From: SAR324 cluster bacterium
GTDB lineage: Bacteria; SAR324; NAC60-12
Length of the DNA stretch: 39,527 nucleotides
Reading direction: 5' to 3'
Assembly: GCA_016764995.1 (NCBI GenBank)
Contig: JAESQU010000198.1
Coordinates: 1 to 39,527 of the forward strand
Shown here in pieces: positions 17,272-25,520 of this stretch. Made by a program: the position numbers and the translations under genes. The notes under the pieces are model-generated. The model did not search any database, was not told the origin of the DNA, and saw nothing but the letters and a program-made list of their open reading frames with translations. Numbering within the stretch: position 1 is the first letter of the stretch; every line of letters starts with the position of its first letter.

Positions 17272-18360
17272 TTAGGTAGCTAAACGTTTTACAAATTGCT
17301 CAATTTGCGGCCGGAAAAGATTTTCCAATGCTCCGGCAAATAGAATCACCAAACCCTGGATGAGTACTACCATGTGACGATCAATGGCCTGTACTTCAAA
17401 AGAAAGTTCTGCTCCCCCCTGATAAAGAATTCCAAACAACAAGGCAGCCAGCAAAATTCCTAATGGATGATTGCGGCCAATCAGCGAAACCGCAATACCG
17501 GTGAAGCCGATGCCTGCCTGAAAATTAAGCATGAGTCGATGACTTGAACCCATGATTTCGTTTATGCCTACAAAACCCGCCAATCCACCACCGATGACCA
17601 TGGCAATGATAATGTTCTTTGAAACACTTATTCCGGCATAAACCGCAGCGGTTTCATTTGTACCAACCGTCCGAAGTTCATATCCCCAACGGGTGTACCA
17701 AATAAAGCGCCAAACTAAAAACAGACAAATGAGCGCAAAGATGAAAGTTCCATTAAGCGGAGTTTGAGTAATTTCAATTCCAAACCATTCAAATATTTCG
17801 TGCATTTGCGGAATCCAGACTCCCTCTCCGAATTCACGTGATTCAGGAGACATTTCTTTAGGAGGTCTGAGGACATGCGACAAGAGATTCACCATGACCA
17901 CTGAAGCGATGAAGTTGAACATGATGGTTGTTACCACCTCATGGCTTCCTCGTTTTGCTTTCAAATATCCGGGAATCGCACCCCATAATCCTCCTAAAAC
18001 AATTGATGCCAAAACAGCCAGCGGGAAAACCAGCCAAAGAGGCCAGTTTTCCAACCACAAACAAACCAAGCCAACACCCAGGCCGCCAATGTATGCCTGT
18101 CCTTCCGCACCAATATTGAACAATCCGCAATGGAATCCGACGGCAAAGGCCAAACCTGTGAAAATAAAATTGGTGGTGTAATACAGTGTGTAGCCTAAAC
18201 CTTCGTCATATCCGAAAGCGCCGTAGAGCATGGTTTTTAAAGCAAACCACGGATCTTCTCCAAGCACCCAAATCACAATTCCTGAAACCAAAAACGCGAG
18301 TAAAAGATTGGTGATTGTGACCAGTGTAACAACGAGAGTATTGGCATGACCTTCGTTCAT
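17272..18360 (-). CDS. Nucleoside ABC transporter permease, NupP/YufP-like
   Basis: A 362-residue permease with about eight to ten helices, partner of the NupQ-like protein. Family blocks include PLWFLAF-type hydrophobic N-terminus, FHCGLFNIGAEGQAYIGGLG, KAKRGSHEVVTTIMFNFIA and WGYELRTVGTNETAAVYAGI. The final hydrophobic blocks are FQAGIGFTGIAVSLIGRNHP and GILLAALLFGILYQGGAEL. Its ATG overlaps the ATPase stop by 4 bp (ATGA), indicating coupled translation. Confidence 0.88.
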   Translation of the reverse strand: MNEGHANTLVVTLVTITNLLLAFLVSGIVIWVLGEDPWFALKTMLYGAFGYDEGLGYTLYYTTNFIFTGLAFAVGFHCGLFNIGAEGQAYIGGLGVGLVCLWLENWPLWLVFPLAVLASIVLGGLWGAIPGYLKAKRGSHEVVTTIMFNFIASVVMVNLLSHVLRPPKEMSPESREFGEGVWIPQMHEIFEWFGIEITQTPLNGTFIFALICLFLVWRFIWYTRWGYELRTVGTNETAAVYAGISVSKNIIIAMVIGGGLAGFVGINEIMGSSHRLMLNFQAGIGFTGIAVSLIGRNHPLGILLAALLFGILYQGGAELSFEVQAIDRHMVVLIQGLVILFAGALENLFRPQIEQFVKRLAT

Positions 18361-19886
18361 GCTGCTTCCTGCTTAATTCCTGCCATCAATAGTCCAATAT
18401 CACGTTCGTTAGCAGTACTTGCCAGAACTTCTCCCATTATTTGTCCAGCAAACATTACCAAAATTCTATCACTTAGAGAAAGAATTTCATCGAGTTCCAC
18501 CGAAACCAGTAAAACCGCTTTTCCAGCATCACGCATGGAAATAATTTGACGATGAATGAATTCAATTGCTCCGATATCCACCCCGCGTGTTGGTTGACCT
18601 ATAACCAATAAATCCGGATCACGTTCCATTTCACGAGCAACCACCAACTTTTGCTGATTTCCTCCGGAAAAGAGAGATGCTCTCAAATTAAGATTATTCG
18701 GACGAACATCGTAGATTTCCATTCCACGCTGACAAGTGGAATGAATGGCATCTCTATCCATTTCAAACAGACCATTATATGCAGGATCGTTGTGGTAGCC
18801 CAAAATACTATTTTCTTTGGCGGAAAAGGAAGTCACCAAACCCATGCGCTGACGGTCTTCCGGAACATGTACCATTCCGAAACGCCTCATGGTTGCCGCG
18901 TCTGCTTTTGAAGCTGGAGTGATTGACTCATCATTAATTTGAATCATTCCCTTTTGCAAGGGCTGAATTCCCGTGATGGCAGCTAAAAGTTCAGATTGTC
19001 CATTTCCTGAAACGCCGGCAATGCCAACAATTTCTCCGGAATGTACTTTGAAACTAACATCTTTGACACGGTGAACTCCGGAAGCATCCGTGAAATCAAG
19101 ATGTTCCACGGTTAAGACGGGTTTTCCCGGATTGGCTGCAGCCTTGTCTACACGGAGCAGAACCTTTCGCCCAACCATCAATTCCGCTAATTCTTCCCGA
19201 TTAGTTTCCGCAGTTTTCAAGTGAGCTACCATCTCGCCTTGACGCATCACAGAAACATTGTCGGTGATAGCCATAATTTCACGCAGCTTGTGGGTGATCA
19301 AAATGACCGTCTTTCCTTGCTCCCGGAGTTCCGCGAGAATACGAAACAAATGGTCTGCTTCTTGAGGCGTAAGTACACCGGTTGGCTCATCGAGAATTAG
19401 TATATCTGCGCCTCGATAAAGCGCTTTGAGAATTTCAACCCTCTGTTGAAGTCCAACTGGTAAGGTGTCAATCACAGCATTGATATCAACTTCAAGATGG
19501 TATTCTTTTTCCAGACGTTGCAATTCAAGTTTTGAAGTTTCCAGCGATTTTTTAAGAGAAAATCCTGTTTCGGTTCCCAGAACAACATTTTCCAAAACCG
19601 TGAAAGTATCTACCAGCATGAAGTGCTGATGTACCATACCAATTCCTACGCTAATCGCGTCATGCGCATTTTGAATCTGAACGGGCTTTTCCTGAACAGA
19701 AATTGTACCTGAATCTGCCTGATAGAAACCGTAGAGGATACTCATCAACGTCGATTTACCGGCACCATTTTCACCTATTATTCCGTGAATAGTTCCAGAC
19801 TCAACTTTCAGCGATACGTCTTTATTAGCGCAGACATTACCAAAATTCTTAGTAATCTCAGTCAGTTCAATTGCTAGCGCGGACAT
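18357..19886 (-). CDS. Nucleoside ABC transporter double ATP-binding protein, NupO/YufO-like
   Basis: A 509-residue protein with two fused ABC ATPase domains. The first has Walker A GENGAGKST (38-46), signature LPVGLQQRVEILKAL and Walker B ADILILDEPTGVLTP. The second has a degenerate Walker A (GVSGNGQSELL), signature FSGGNQQKLVVARE and Walker-B region LLVIGQPTRGVDIGA without the usual acidic pair. This asymmetry is normal for the RbsA/MglA/YufO group, where only one site is fully active. It energises uptake through the two permeases encoded downstream. It lies 65 bp after the nucleoside hydrolase. Confidence 0.93.
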   Translation of the reverse strand: MSALAIELTEITKNFGNVCANKDVSLKVESGTIHGIIGENGAGKSTLMSILYGFYQADSGTISVQEKPVQIQNAHDAISVGIGMVHQHFMLVDTFTVLENVVLGTETGFSLKKSLETSKLELQRLEKEYHLEVDINAVIDTLPVGLQQRVEILKALYRGADILILDEPTGVLTPQEADHLFRILAELREQGKTVILITHKLREIMAITDNVSVMRQGEMVAHLKTAETNREELAELMVGRKVLLRVDKAAANPGKPVLTVEHLDFTDASGVHRVKDVSFKVHSGEIVGIAGVSGNGQSELLAAITGIQPLQKGMIQINDESITPASKADAATMRRFGMVHVPEDRQRMGLVTSFSAKENSILGYHNDPAYNGLFEMDRDAIHSTCQRGMEIYDVRPNNLNLRASLFSGGNQQKLVVAREMERDPDLLVIGQPTRGVDIGAIEFIHRQIISMRDAGKAVLLVSVELDEILSLSDRILVMFAGQIMGEVLASTANERDIGLLMAGIKQEAA

Positions 19887-19951
19887 TTTTCCAGTGCGTA
19901 GGTTTTAAATATTTTATGTTAGGAATCATGTATTTAAAATCAAAATCAATT

Positions 19952-20893
19952 TTAATAGCGATTGAAGCGTTCCAAAATCAAAGCAAAAAAAGCATCTGCG
20001 TTAATTTGATTGATATACGTCACGTTTGGTGTGCGATCGGTGACTTTCCACCAGTCAACTACTGTCATGCCCATCGTCAGTTCGGAATGTATTTCTACCT
20101 CCACATTGACTTGCCGCCCCTCAAAAAGTTCTGGCTGAAGCAAATAAGCAATCACGGTAGGATCATGCAGAGGACCGCCGCTGGAACCGTACTTGTCCAC
20201 ATCAAAACGCTCATAAAAGCTCAACATTCCATAAGTGGCATCACCGACGGGAGTTCCAAGTTCCTTTAATGCATCTAGCCACTTGCGTTGCATTAGCGCT
20301 TTATGGGTAACATCCAGTGGTAAGACGACCAGCGGACGACCACATTTGAAAACAGTGCTGGCTGCATGTGGATCGACGTAAATATTAAACTCAGAGGTAG
20401 GAGTAATGTTTCCACCCTCAAAATATCCTCCGCCCATCAAGACAATTTGTTTAATTTTCGGCAGGATCTTCGGTGCTTTTACCATGGCCATAGCCACATT
20501 TGTCAAAGGAGCGAGACAGCAAATAGTAATCGAGTCGTCTTCTGCCGCGAGTAAAGTTTCAATCGTCCAGTCCACACCATGTTGCGTTTGCAATGAAATT
20601 GTCGGTGCGGCAAGATCGGCGCCGTCAAGTCCGGTTTTTCCATGTACATGCTCAGCGGTAACTAAGGGTCGCACAAGTGGTCCTGGACATCCCGCAAAAA
20701 CTTTTGTTTCCGGTTTATTCGCAAGTTCACAGAGCATTAAGGCATTACGTGAAGTTAATTCCAAAGGAACGTTTCCGGCAACCGTGACGATTCCCAGTAG
20801 ATCAAGTTCTTCCGGAGAAGCCAGTGCCAGTAAAATGGCAATAGCATCGTCTTGTCCGGGATCGGTATCTATGATAATTTTATGAGAGGGCAT
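19952..20893 (-). CDS. Inosine-uridine-type nucleoside hydrolase
   Basis: A 313-residue enzyme that splits ribonucleosides into base and ribose. The calcium-binding signature DTDPGQDDA lies at the N-terminus, the block QIVLMGGGYFEGGN is in the middle, and GGPLHDPTVIAYLL holds the His and the late Asp ligand. No signal peptide is seen, so it probably acts in the cytoplasm on imported nucleosides. I chose the ATG at 20893, just before the DxDxxxDD strand. An in-frame GTG at 20971 would add a 26-residue tail that overlaps an intergenic hairpin and does not resemble the family. Its place between binding protein and ATPase ties uptake to salvage. Confidence 0.92.
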   Translation of the reverse strand: MPSHKIIIDTDPGQDDAIAILLALASPEELDLLGIVTVAGNVPLELTSRNALMLCELANKPETKVFAGCPGPLVRPLVTAEHVHGKTGLDGADLAAPTISLQTQHGVDWTIETLLAAEDDSITICCLAPLTNVAMAMVKAPKILPKIKQIVLMGGGYFEGGNITPTSEFNIYVDPHAASTVFKCGRPLVVLPLDVTHKALMQRKWLDALKELGTPVGDATYGMLSFYERFDVDKYGSSGGPLHDPTVIAYLLQPELFEGRQVNVEVEIHSELTMGMTVVDWWKVTDRTPNVTYINQINADAFFALILERFNRY

Positions 20894-20951
20894 GAAAAAG
20901 GTCTTAGGTGCAGGAAGGCTAGCGAATACAGGATGTAAGGTAATGGCAGCC

Positions 20952-20973
20952 GAGTGATGAAATATCATCACTC
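20952..20973 (-). other. Intergenic stem-loop between bmpA-like and nucleoside hydrolase genes
   Basis: GAGTGATGA and TCATCACTC form a perfect 9-bp stem around a 4-nt loop. It lies 41 nt after the binding-protein stop and 59 nt before the hydrolase start. No U-run follows, so it is not a canonical terminator. Such hairpins after binding-protein genes often protect the upstream mRNA and raise its yield relative to transporter genes. Confidence 0.5.
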
Positions 20974-21013
20974 AACAGCCAAAAATATGATTTATACACC
21001 CATTAAGATTGGA

Positions 21014-22015
21014 CTACTGTACAGGACACTTGTTGTCACTCATGTAGTCATGTACTTTGATCTTTCCAGAGAGGATGTCTTTGTGGACTTGCTCCACTTT
21101 GGTTTTCATGGCACCGGTAATCAATTTGGCATTGTGCTCATCAAGAGCCCAACCCACACCAGCTTCCGCGAGTCCGAGGGTTTTTACGCCAGATTTCCAT
21201 GTCCCATCTTGGGCCGATTTGAATACTTCGTATGCCGCAACATCAACACGCTTGAGCATGGAGGTCAAAACAGATCCAGGATGGATGTGGTTTTGGTTGC
21301 TGTCAACACCAATGGAAAACTTGCCATTGTCTGCAGCAGCCTGCAAAACACCAAGTCCGGTACTACCGGCTGCAGCATAAACGATATCTGCTCCACTGTC
21401 AAACATGGTCTTGGCCAACTGTGCGCCTCGTGCAGGATCACTCCATGCCGCAGGTGTTGTTCCAGTCATTTTTTGATAAACAGTTGCTCCGGAATTGATG
21501 TACTTGACTCCCTGAACATAACCACAGGCAAATTTGTGGATCAAAGGAATATCCATTCCACCGACAAATCCAACTTTTCCTGTTTCACTTTTCATTGCTG
21601 CCAAAACACCGACCAGGAATGAACCCTCTTGTTCCTTGAAAGCAATTCCTTGAATGTTTGGTGCATTCAGCCAATTAACGTCGATGATACTGAATCTGGT
21701 ATTTGGGAATTCTTTTGCAATCTTCTCTACTGCGGAAGCTTGCCCAAAACCAACCGCAAGAATCGGATCAGAACCACGTTTGGCCAGTTTGCGCAAGAAC
21801 TGCTCACGTTGAGCTTCTTGCTGTACTTCAAATTCCCGGTACTTAATACCAGTTTCTTTACGGAACTTTTCAAGTCCGTTCCAAATGCCCTCGTTGAATG
21901 ACTTGTCAAATTTACCACCCATGTCAAAAAGGACAGCCGGTTTGAAAGCCATTGCCTGAGTGGCACTCCATAGCACCACGCTTAGCAACAGCAGAGTGGA
22001 AATAAATCTTTTCAT
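21014..22015 (-). CDS. BMP-family periplasmic nucleoside-binding protein
   Basis: A 333-residue secreted binding protein of the BMP/Med/PnrA family. A signal peptide (about 1-23, ending AMA) has no lipobox, so it should be a free periplasmic protein. Family blocks are FDMGGKFDKSFNEGIWNGLE, ILAVGFGQASAVEKIA, GKVGFVGGMDIPLIHKFACG, DIVYAAAGSTGLGVLQAA and GVDSNQNHIHPGSVLTSMLK. PnrA-type members bind purine and pyrimidine nucleosides. It heads the operon and has a clear AAGGAG seven bases before the ATG, stronger than the downstream genes. Confidence 0.93.
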   Translation of the reverse strand: MKRFISTLLLLSVVLWSATQAMAFKPAVLFDMGGKFDKSFNEGIWNGLEKFRKETGIKYREFEVQQEAQREQFLRKLAKRGSDPILAVGFGQASAVEKIAKEFPNTRFSIIDVNWLNAPNIQGIAFKEQEGSFLVGVLAAMKSETGKVGFVGGMDIPLIHKFACGYVQGVKYINSGATVYQKMTGTTPAAWSDPARGAQLAKTMFDSGADIVYAAAGSTGLGVLQAAADNGKFSIGVDSNQNHIHPGSVLTSMLKRVDVAAYEVFKSAQDGTWKSGVKTLGLAEAGVGWALDEHNAKLITGAMKTKVEQVHKDILSGKIKVHDYMSDNKCPVQ

Positions 22016-22067
22016 AACATACTCCTTATTAAAATCCGAAACTCTGTCCGGAACAGTTTATCAAAAA

Positions 22068-22089
22068 CCTCTCAGCACGCACCGAGAGG
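22068..22089 (-). terminator. Terminator-like hairpin in the bmpA leader (possible attenuator)
   Basis: On the minus strand CCTCTC and GAGAGG pair around a 10-nt loop and are followed at once by TTTTTG. The hairpin lies within the leader, ending about 50 nt before the bmpA-like start, so a functional terminator here would cut the operon's own transcript. A second short hairpin (GGGATTGTCCC, 22094-22104) precedes it. I could not match the leader to a known riboswitch class. Confidence 0.4.
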
Positions 22090-22140
22090 AAGCGGGACAA
22101 TCCCACATACGCCACTAACGCAAAGTGTACGAACAAATTA

Positions 22141-22169
22141 TATATATTGTATATTTACAGAAGATTCAA
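22141..22169 (-). promoter_or_regulatory. Sigma70-like promoter candidate for the nucleoside operon
   Basis: TTGAAT (22169-22164) and TATATA (22146-22141) are separated by 17 bp on the minus strand. A TATAAT overlaps at 22142-22137, though at wider spacing. The predicted leader would be about 115 nt. Just upstream lies an all-A/T inverted repeat (22175-22194, 8-bp arms). Confidence 0.4.
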
Positions 22170-22302
22170 CAGAAATCTTTTTTAAAAGTAAAAAAGTTAA
22201 AATAATCCTCTATGAACGAAGTTTTCTTCAAAAGTGAAAACAGGATTAGATTTTGATGGCAAGTTTTTTACTTCTTCAGATTAAGCAAAAAGTCTAATCA
22301 TT

Positions 22303-23193
22303 TTACAATTTCATTTCATCCATTCCGTTTTGCCAGCGTGCGGCATTGACTGTGTTTGCCATCAGCATGGCAATGGTCATTGGACCAACACCGCCTGGAA
22401 CTGGAGTGATGAATGACGCTTTTTCTTGTACCTCCTGAAAAGCAACATCTCCGACCATGCGGCTGCCTGACGCTTTGCTGGGGTCATCGATACGGTTTAT
22501 ACCAACGTCAATCACAACAGCTCCGGATTTGACCATGTTCGCTTTCACAAATTCCGGAATCCCAATTGCCGCCACAAGAATGTCGGCCTGCGAAGTCACT
22601 CCAGCCAAATCAGCAGTTCGTGAGTGGCAAACTGTCACCGTTGCATCCCAGCCTTTACTGGAAAGCAAAGTGGCGATGGGGCGTCCGACAAGATTACTTC
22701 TTCCGAGTACAACCGCGTTTTTTCCGGAAGTAGAAATTCCACTTCGTTTGAGCATTTGTAATACGCCGTAAGGAGTACAGGAAATGAATCTTGGCTGTCC
22801 CATCGCAATCCGTCCAGCATTCAGTGGATGCAAACCATCTACATCTTTTTCAGGAGAAATTGCCAGGATCACACTAGTTTCGTCAAGTCCTTTTGGTAAA
22901 GGAAACTGGCAAAGTATTCCGTGTACTTTCGGATCATCATTGAGACTTTGCACGAGTTTTTCCAATTCTTCCTGAGTTGTGGAAGCGGGCAAATCGTGTC
23001 CGACAGAGCGGATCCCAACCTCTCCACAAGTTCGCTTTTTGTTGCGCACATAGACTTCCGAGGCAGGATCTTCTCCAACCAGGACCACTGCCAAACATGG
23101 CTCAATTCCATTTGATTTTAACTTTTCCACTTCTTTGCGTAACTCTTCATTGATACTTGCGCTAATTGCTTTTCCTGAAATTAATTCACCCAT
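22303..23193 (-). CDS. folD: Bifunctional methylene-THF dehydrogenase / methenyl-THF cyclohydrolase FolD
   Basis: A 296-residue enzyme interconverting 5,10-methylene- and 10-formyl-tetrahydrofolate with NADP. The active-site Tyr48/Lys52 pair lies in SEVYVRNKKRTCGEVGI. The Gln of ILCQFPLPKGLD and the Asp of EKDVDGLHPLN are conserved, as are the Rossmann block VVLGRSNLVGRPIATLL and the signature PVPGGVGPMTIAML. It is divergent from the folate-binding YgfZ gene, 89 bp away, an apt partner for one-carbon metabolism. Confidence 0.97.
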   Translation of the reverse strand: MGELISGKAISASINEELRKEVEKLKSNGIEPCLAVVLVGEDPASEVYVRNKKRTCGEVGIRSVGHDLPASTTQEELEKLVQSLNDDPKVHGILCQFPLPKGLDETSVILAISPEKDVDGLHPLNAGRIAMGQPRFISCTPYGVLQMLKRSGISTSGKNAVVLGRSNLVGRPIATLLSSKGWDATVTVCHSRTADLAGVTSQADILVAAIGIPEFVKANMVKSGAVVIDVGINRIDDPSKASGSRMVGDVAFQEVQEKASFITPVPGGVGPMTIAMLMANTVNAARWQNGMDEMKL

Positions 23194-23225
23194 GTTATTT
23201 CCATTTCATAAAAGTTAAAGAGGGG

Positions 23226-23254
23226 TTACAAATATTTCACTCTTGCTGTATGAT
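23226..23254 (+). promoter_or_regulatory. Promoter candidate for ygfZ
   Basis: TTACAA (23226-23231) and TATGAT (23249-23254) are 17 bp apart. The -10 matches consensus at five of six positions, the -35 at only three. Transcription would begin about 22 nt before the ygfZ ATG. Confidence 0.35.
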
Positions 23255-23282
23255 ATAGGCCAATGTATTTTGAAAAAATCTT

Positions 23283-24347
23283 ATGGAAATTTACAAAAAA
23301 ATTGACGCGATTCACCTGAAATTAAGGTGTAACATTCAAGAATTTGAAGGCGGTGCTGGTTTGCCGACAAGCTATTCTGACAGATTAGCTGAAGAAATCA
23401 ACCTACTCTTGCACGGTTGTGGATTATTTGACCTTAAAGCATGTTGGCTGATTGCGTTGAATGGTACGGATGCCGGCATCTTTTTGCAGGGAATGGTGAC
23501 AAGTGATGTTTTGCAACTGGAAATCGGACAAATTCAATCGAGTTTGATTTGCGGAAACAAAGGCAAAATCTTACATCATCTGGAAATCTTCCGGAGTCAA
23601 GAACAGGAATGGATTGTTATTTGTGATCCAGGTGAAGGGCGTGCAGTCGGAACAATACTTGATAATTTTCATATCCGTGAAGACTTGGAAATGCGACTAC
23701 TTAATTCCGGAGAAATGCTGCGGATAGATTTGCTTGGCCCGGATGCAGGAAAAAATCTTGAAAAACTTGGCTGTGATCTGCAAAAAACAAATTGGAAGTT
23801 TGAGGATTTCTCAATTCTGACAGTTAAATTTAATTTGGGAAAATTACCGCGTTTTATTAACCTCGTTCACATTAACGTTTTAGAAAACTTTGTCGCAAAA
23901 ATACTAAATAAAGAAAATGCTGACTTGACAGGGCTTGAAGCCTTCGACGAAATACGGATTTTAGAGGGAATCCCACGATTTGGAGTTGATTACAGTACAG
24001 GGAATTTTCCTCAGGAAGCTGGACTTGGTGACCACATTTCCTTTAAAAAAGGTTGTTATATTGGTCAGGAACCGCATGCCAGAATGTATCATCGTGGACA
24101 TCCGAATTGGCTTTCAGTCTGGCTGAAACTTCCGGAAAAGTCTGAAGCAAGTTCCGGAGATGCTCTTTTTCACAATGCAAAAGAAATTGGTAAAATCACC
24201 AGTTTGGGAAGTTATTTAACAAATGGTAATTTTCTGGGAATTGCCATGATTCGCCAAGAGTTGACGGAAGAAAAAACCACACTTGCTTTGGCTGCGGATT
24301 CGTTGCCAATGATTGAACAAAAAGCTCTTCCTACTACAATTCTATAA
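23283..24347 (+). CDS. ygfZ: YgfZ/CAF17-family folate-binding protein
   Basis: A 354-residue GcvT-fold protein. The diagnostic YgfZ signature K-G-C-[FY]-x-G-Q-E is present as FKKGCYIGQEPHARMYHRG in the C-terminal third, and the N-terminal half has the GcvT-like LNGTDAGIFLQGMVTSDV. YgfZ uses tetrahydrofolate and helps maintain or repair certain iron-sulfur enzymes such as MiaB. The motif Cys is intact. It is divergent from folD and has no good Shine-Dalgarno. Confidence 0.9.
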   Translation: MEIYKKIDAIHLKLRCNIQEFEGGAGLPTSYSDRLAEEINLLLHGCGLFDLKACWLIALNGTDAGIFLQGMVTSDVLQLEIGQIQSSLICGNKGKILHHLEIFRSQEQEWIVICDPGEGRAVGTILDNFHIREDLEMRLLNSGEMLRIDLLGPDAGKNLEKLGCDLQKTNWKFEDFSILTVKFNLGKLPRFINLVHINVLENFVAKILNKENADLTGLEAFDEIRILEGIPRFGVDYSTGNFPQEAGLGDHISFKKGCYIGQEPHARMYHRGHPNWLSVWLKLPEKSEASSGDALFHNAKEIGKITSLGSYLTNGNFLGIAMIRQELTEEKTTLALAADSLPMIEQKALPTTIL

Positions 24348-24357
24348 TAACCTTATC

Positions 24358-24462
24358 ATGTTGCAATTTGCATCTCTTCCAATCCTTCCAGTCCCAATGG
24401 GCTGTTTCACCGGAATTATGCTGACGCTTTCTCTTTGTGCATTATTATATTTTCAGTTTTGA
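24358..24462 (+). CDS. Possible 34-residue membrane peptide
   Basis: An ATG 10 bp after the ygfZ stop opens a 34-codon frame ending in TGA. The peptide is almost wholly hydrophobic (MLQFASLPILPVPMG, then ILMLTLSLCALLYF-like residues), with no charged residue, which would suit a single membrane helix. There is no Shine-Dalgarno and no homologue I recognise. It may be chance. Confidence 0.28.
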   Translation: MLQFASLPILPVPMGCFTGIMLTLSLCALLYFQF

Positions 24463-24470
24463 CATTGAAA

Positions 24471-25520
24471 TTATAGACTGAAGCGAAAAACTCTATCGTA
24501 ATAAAAGTAACGGTTTAGCGAGAGGTTGCCGGAAAGTCCGTAATAATAATCGTCGTCTGAGGTACGGTATGATTTGCGCCTGATACTCCATTTTCGTCCG
24601 GAACGATTCATCTTAAGTTGATAGACTCCGAAGTCAAGGTTCGCTCGACGGTCAGATCTGTTGAGGTAAAGAATATCAGGAGCAAACTCGCCTCGCTTCG
24701 ATTTAGAAATAACCCTGATCTTATCACCGTCAAACTGGAGTTCATAACTTACCAAACGAGGAGGATTCCAGGTGCCCAAAGACTCTGTATCAGTTAGTAG
24801 TGCAGGACGATGATCCAAGACGTTTTGTGGGGTTTTCAGGAAAGTGCTAGAGATGTTTCCACTGACTTGTAAAGGTGCAAGTTCCCTGAAATTTACAAAC
24901 TTTTTGAATTCATTACGGACATAACCGAGAGATGATTTTCGTTTGATTTTCAGACCAATTGTGTTGATTGTATATTCCGCAAGTTGCTTTGGATGAGTCT
25001 GATAGACAACGTCTTCGAGAAAGAAAATTCCAGTTTCACTAGAGATATTTCCAGTTAATATTTTACCGTTTGGCGTATTGATCCGGACTTGTAGAATCAT
25101 TTCTTCAGCCAACCGTAAATTGGAGGATAAACGGTCAAATTCCAATTCAACCTTACCTGTAATCAATAAATGCCACCACTGCCGCATTTCCGCACGGGCT
25201 TCATCCAGTTCCGGATTTTGAGTTAAAGCAGTCTCCAATCTCCGGTATGCTTTATGGAACTCTTCCTTGTTTAAATACTCTTTATAAGTTTCAAAATTTT
25301 CCTGCGCGACCCGGATGTTCATTCGGGTCAGTGCTTCCGAAATTTGCACATCGTCCGGATTTTCAACTGAGGCAATACGGTACTCAATCGCTGCTTCCGC
25401 CCAGCGTTTCTGCTCTTCTAATTTCAATCCTTGATCATAATGAAAGGAACAACCGACAATGAACCATGGAATCAAAAAAAGGAAAAATATTTTAAAACTA
25501 GCTAAAAAACGATAGTTCAT
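24471..25520 (-). CDS. Predicted lipoprotein with TPR-like N-terminal helices
   Basis: A 349-residue envelope protein. The signal peptide ends in a lipobox, FIVGC, with Cys24 as the lipidation site. Residues about 28-120 are helical with a TPR-like pattern ([39 protein letters not shown]). The remainder is mixed strands rich in basic residues, ending in many Tyr ([23 protein letters not shown]) and a terminal FSL. That ending looks like an outer-membrane or periplasmic scaffold. I do not recognise the family. Its ATG overlaps the guaB stop by 4 bp, so it is translationally coupled to guaB. Confidence 0.7.
   Translation of the reverse strand: MNYRFLASFKIFFLFLIPWFIVGCSFHYDQGLKLEEQKRWAEAAIEYRIASVENPDDVQISEALTRMNIRVAQENFETYKEYLNKEEFHKAYRRLETALTQNPELDEARAEMRQWWHLLITGKVELEFDRLSSNLRLAEEMILQVRINTPNGKILTGNISSETGIFFLEDVVYQTHPKQLAEYTINTIGLKIKRKSSLGYVRNEFKKFVNFRELAPLQVSGNISSTFLKTPQNVLDHRPALLTDTESLGTWNPPRLVSYELQFDGDKIRVISKSKRGEFAPDILYLNRSDRRANLDFGVYQLKMNRSGRKWSIRRKSYRTSDDDYYYGLSGNLSLNRYFYYDRVFRFSL

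Noticed and set aside
20894-20971. 26-residue N-terminal extension of the nucleoside hydrolase from a GTG
   Set aside because: It does not resemble the family, lies over a stable hairpin, and the ATG at 20893 directly precedes the conserved DxDxxxDD strand.
20954-21622. Long open frame on the plus strand opposite the binding protein
   Set aside because: The minus strand encodes a complete BMP-family protein with signal peptide and strong ribosome-binding site; the plus frame resembles no protein family.
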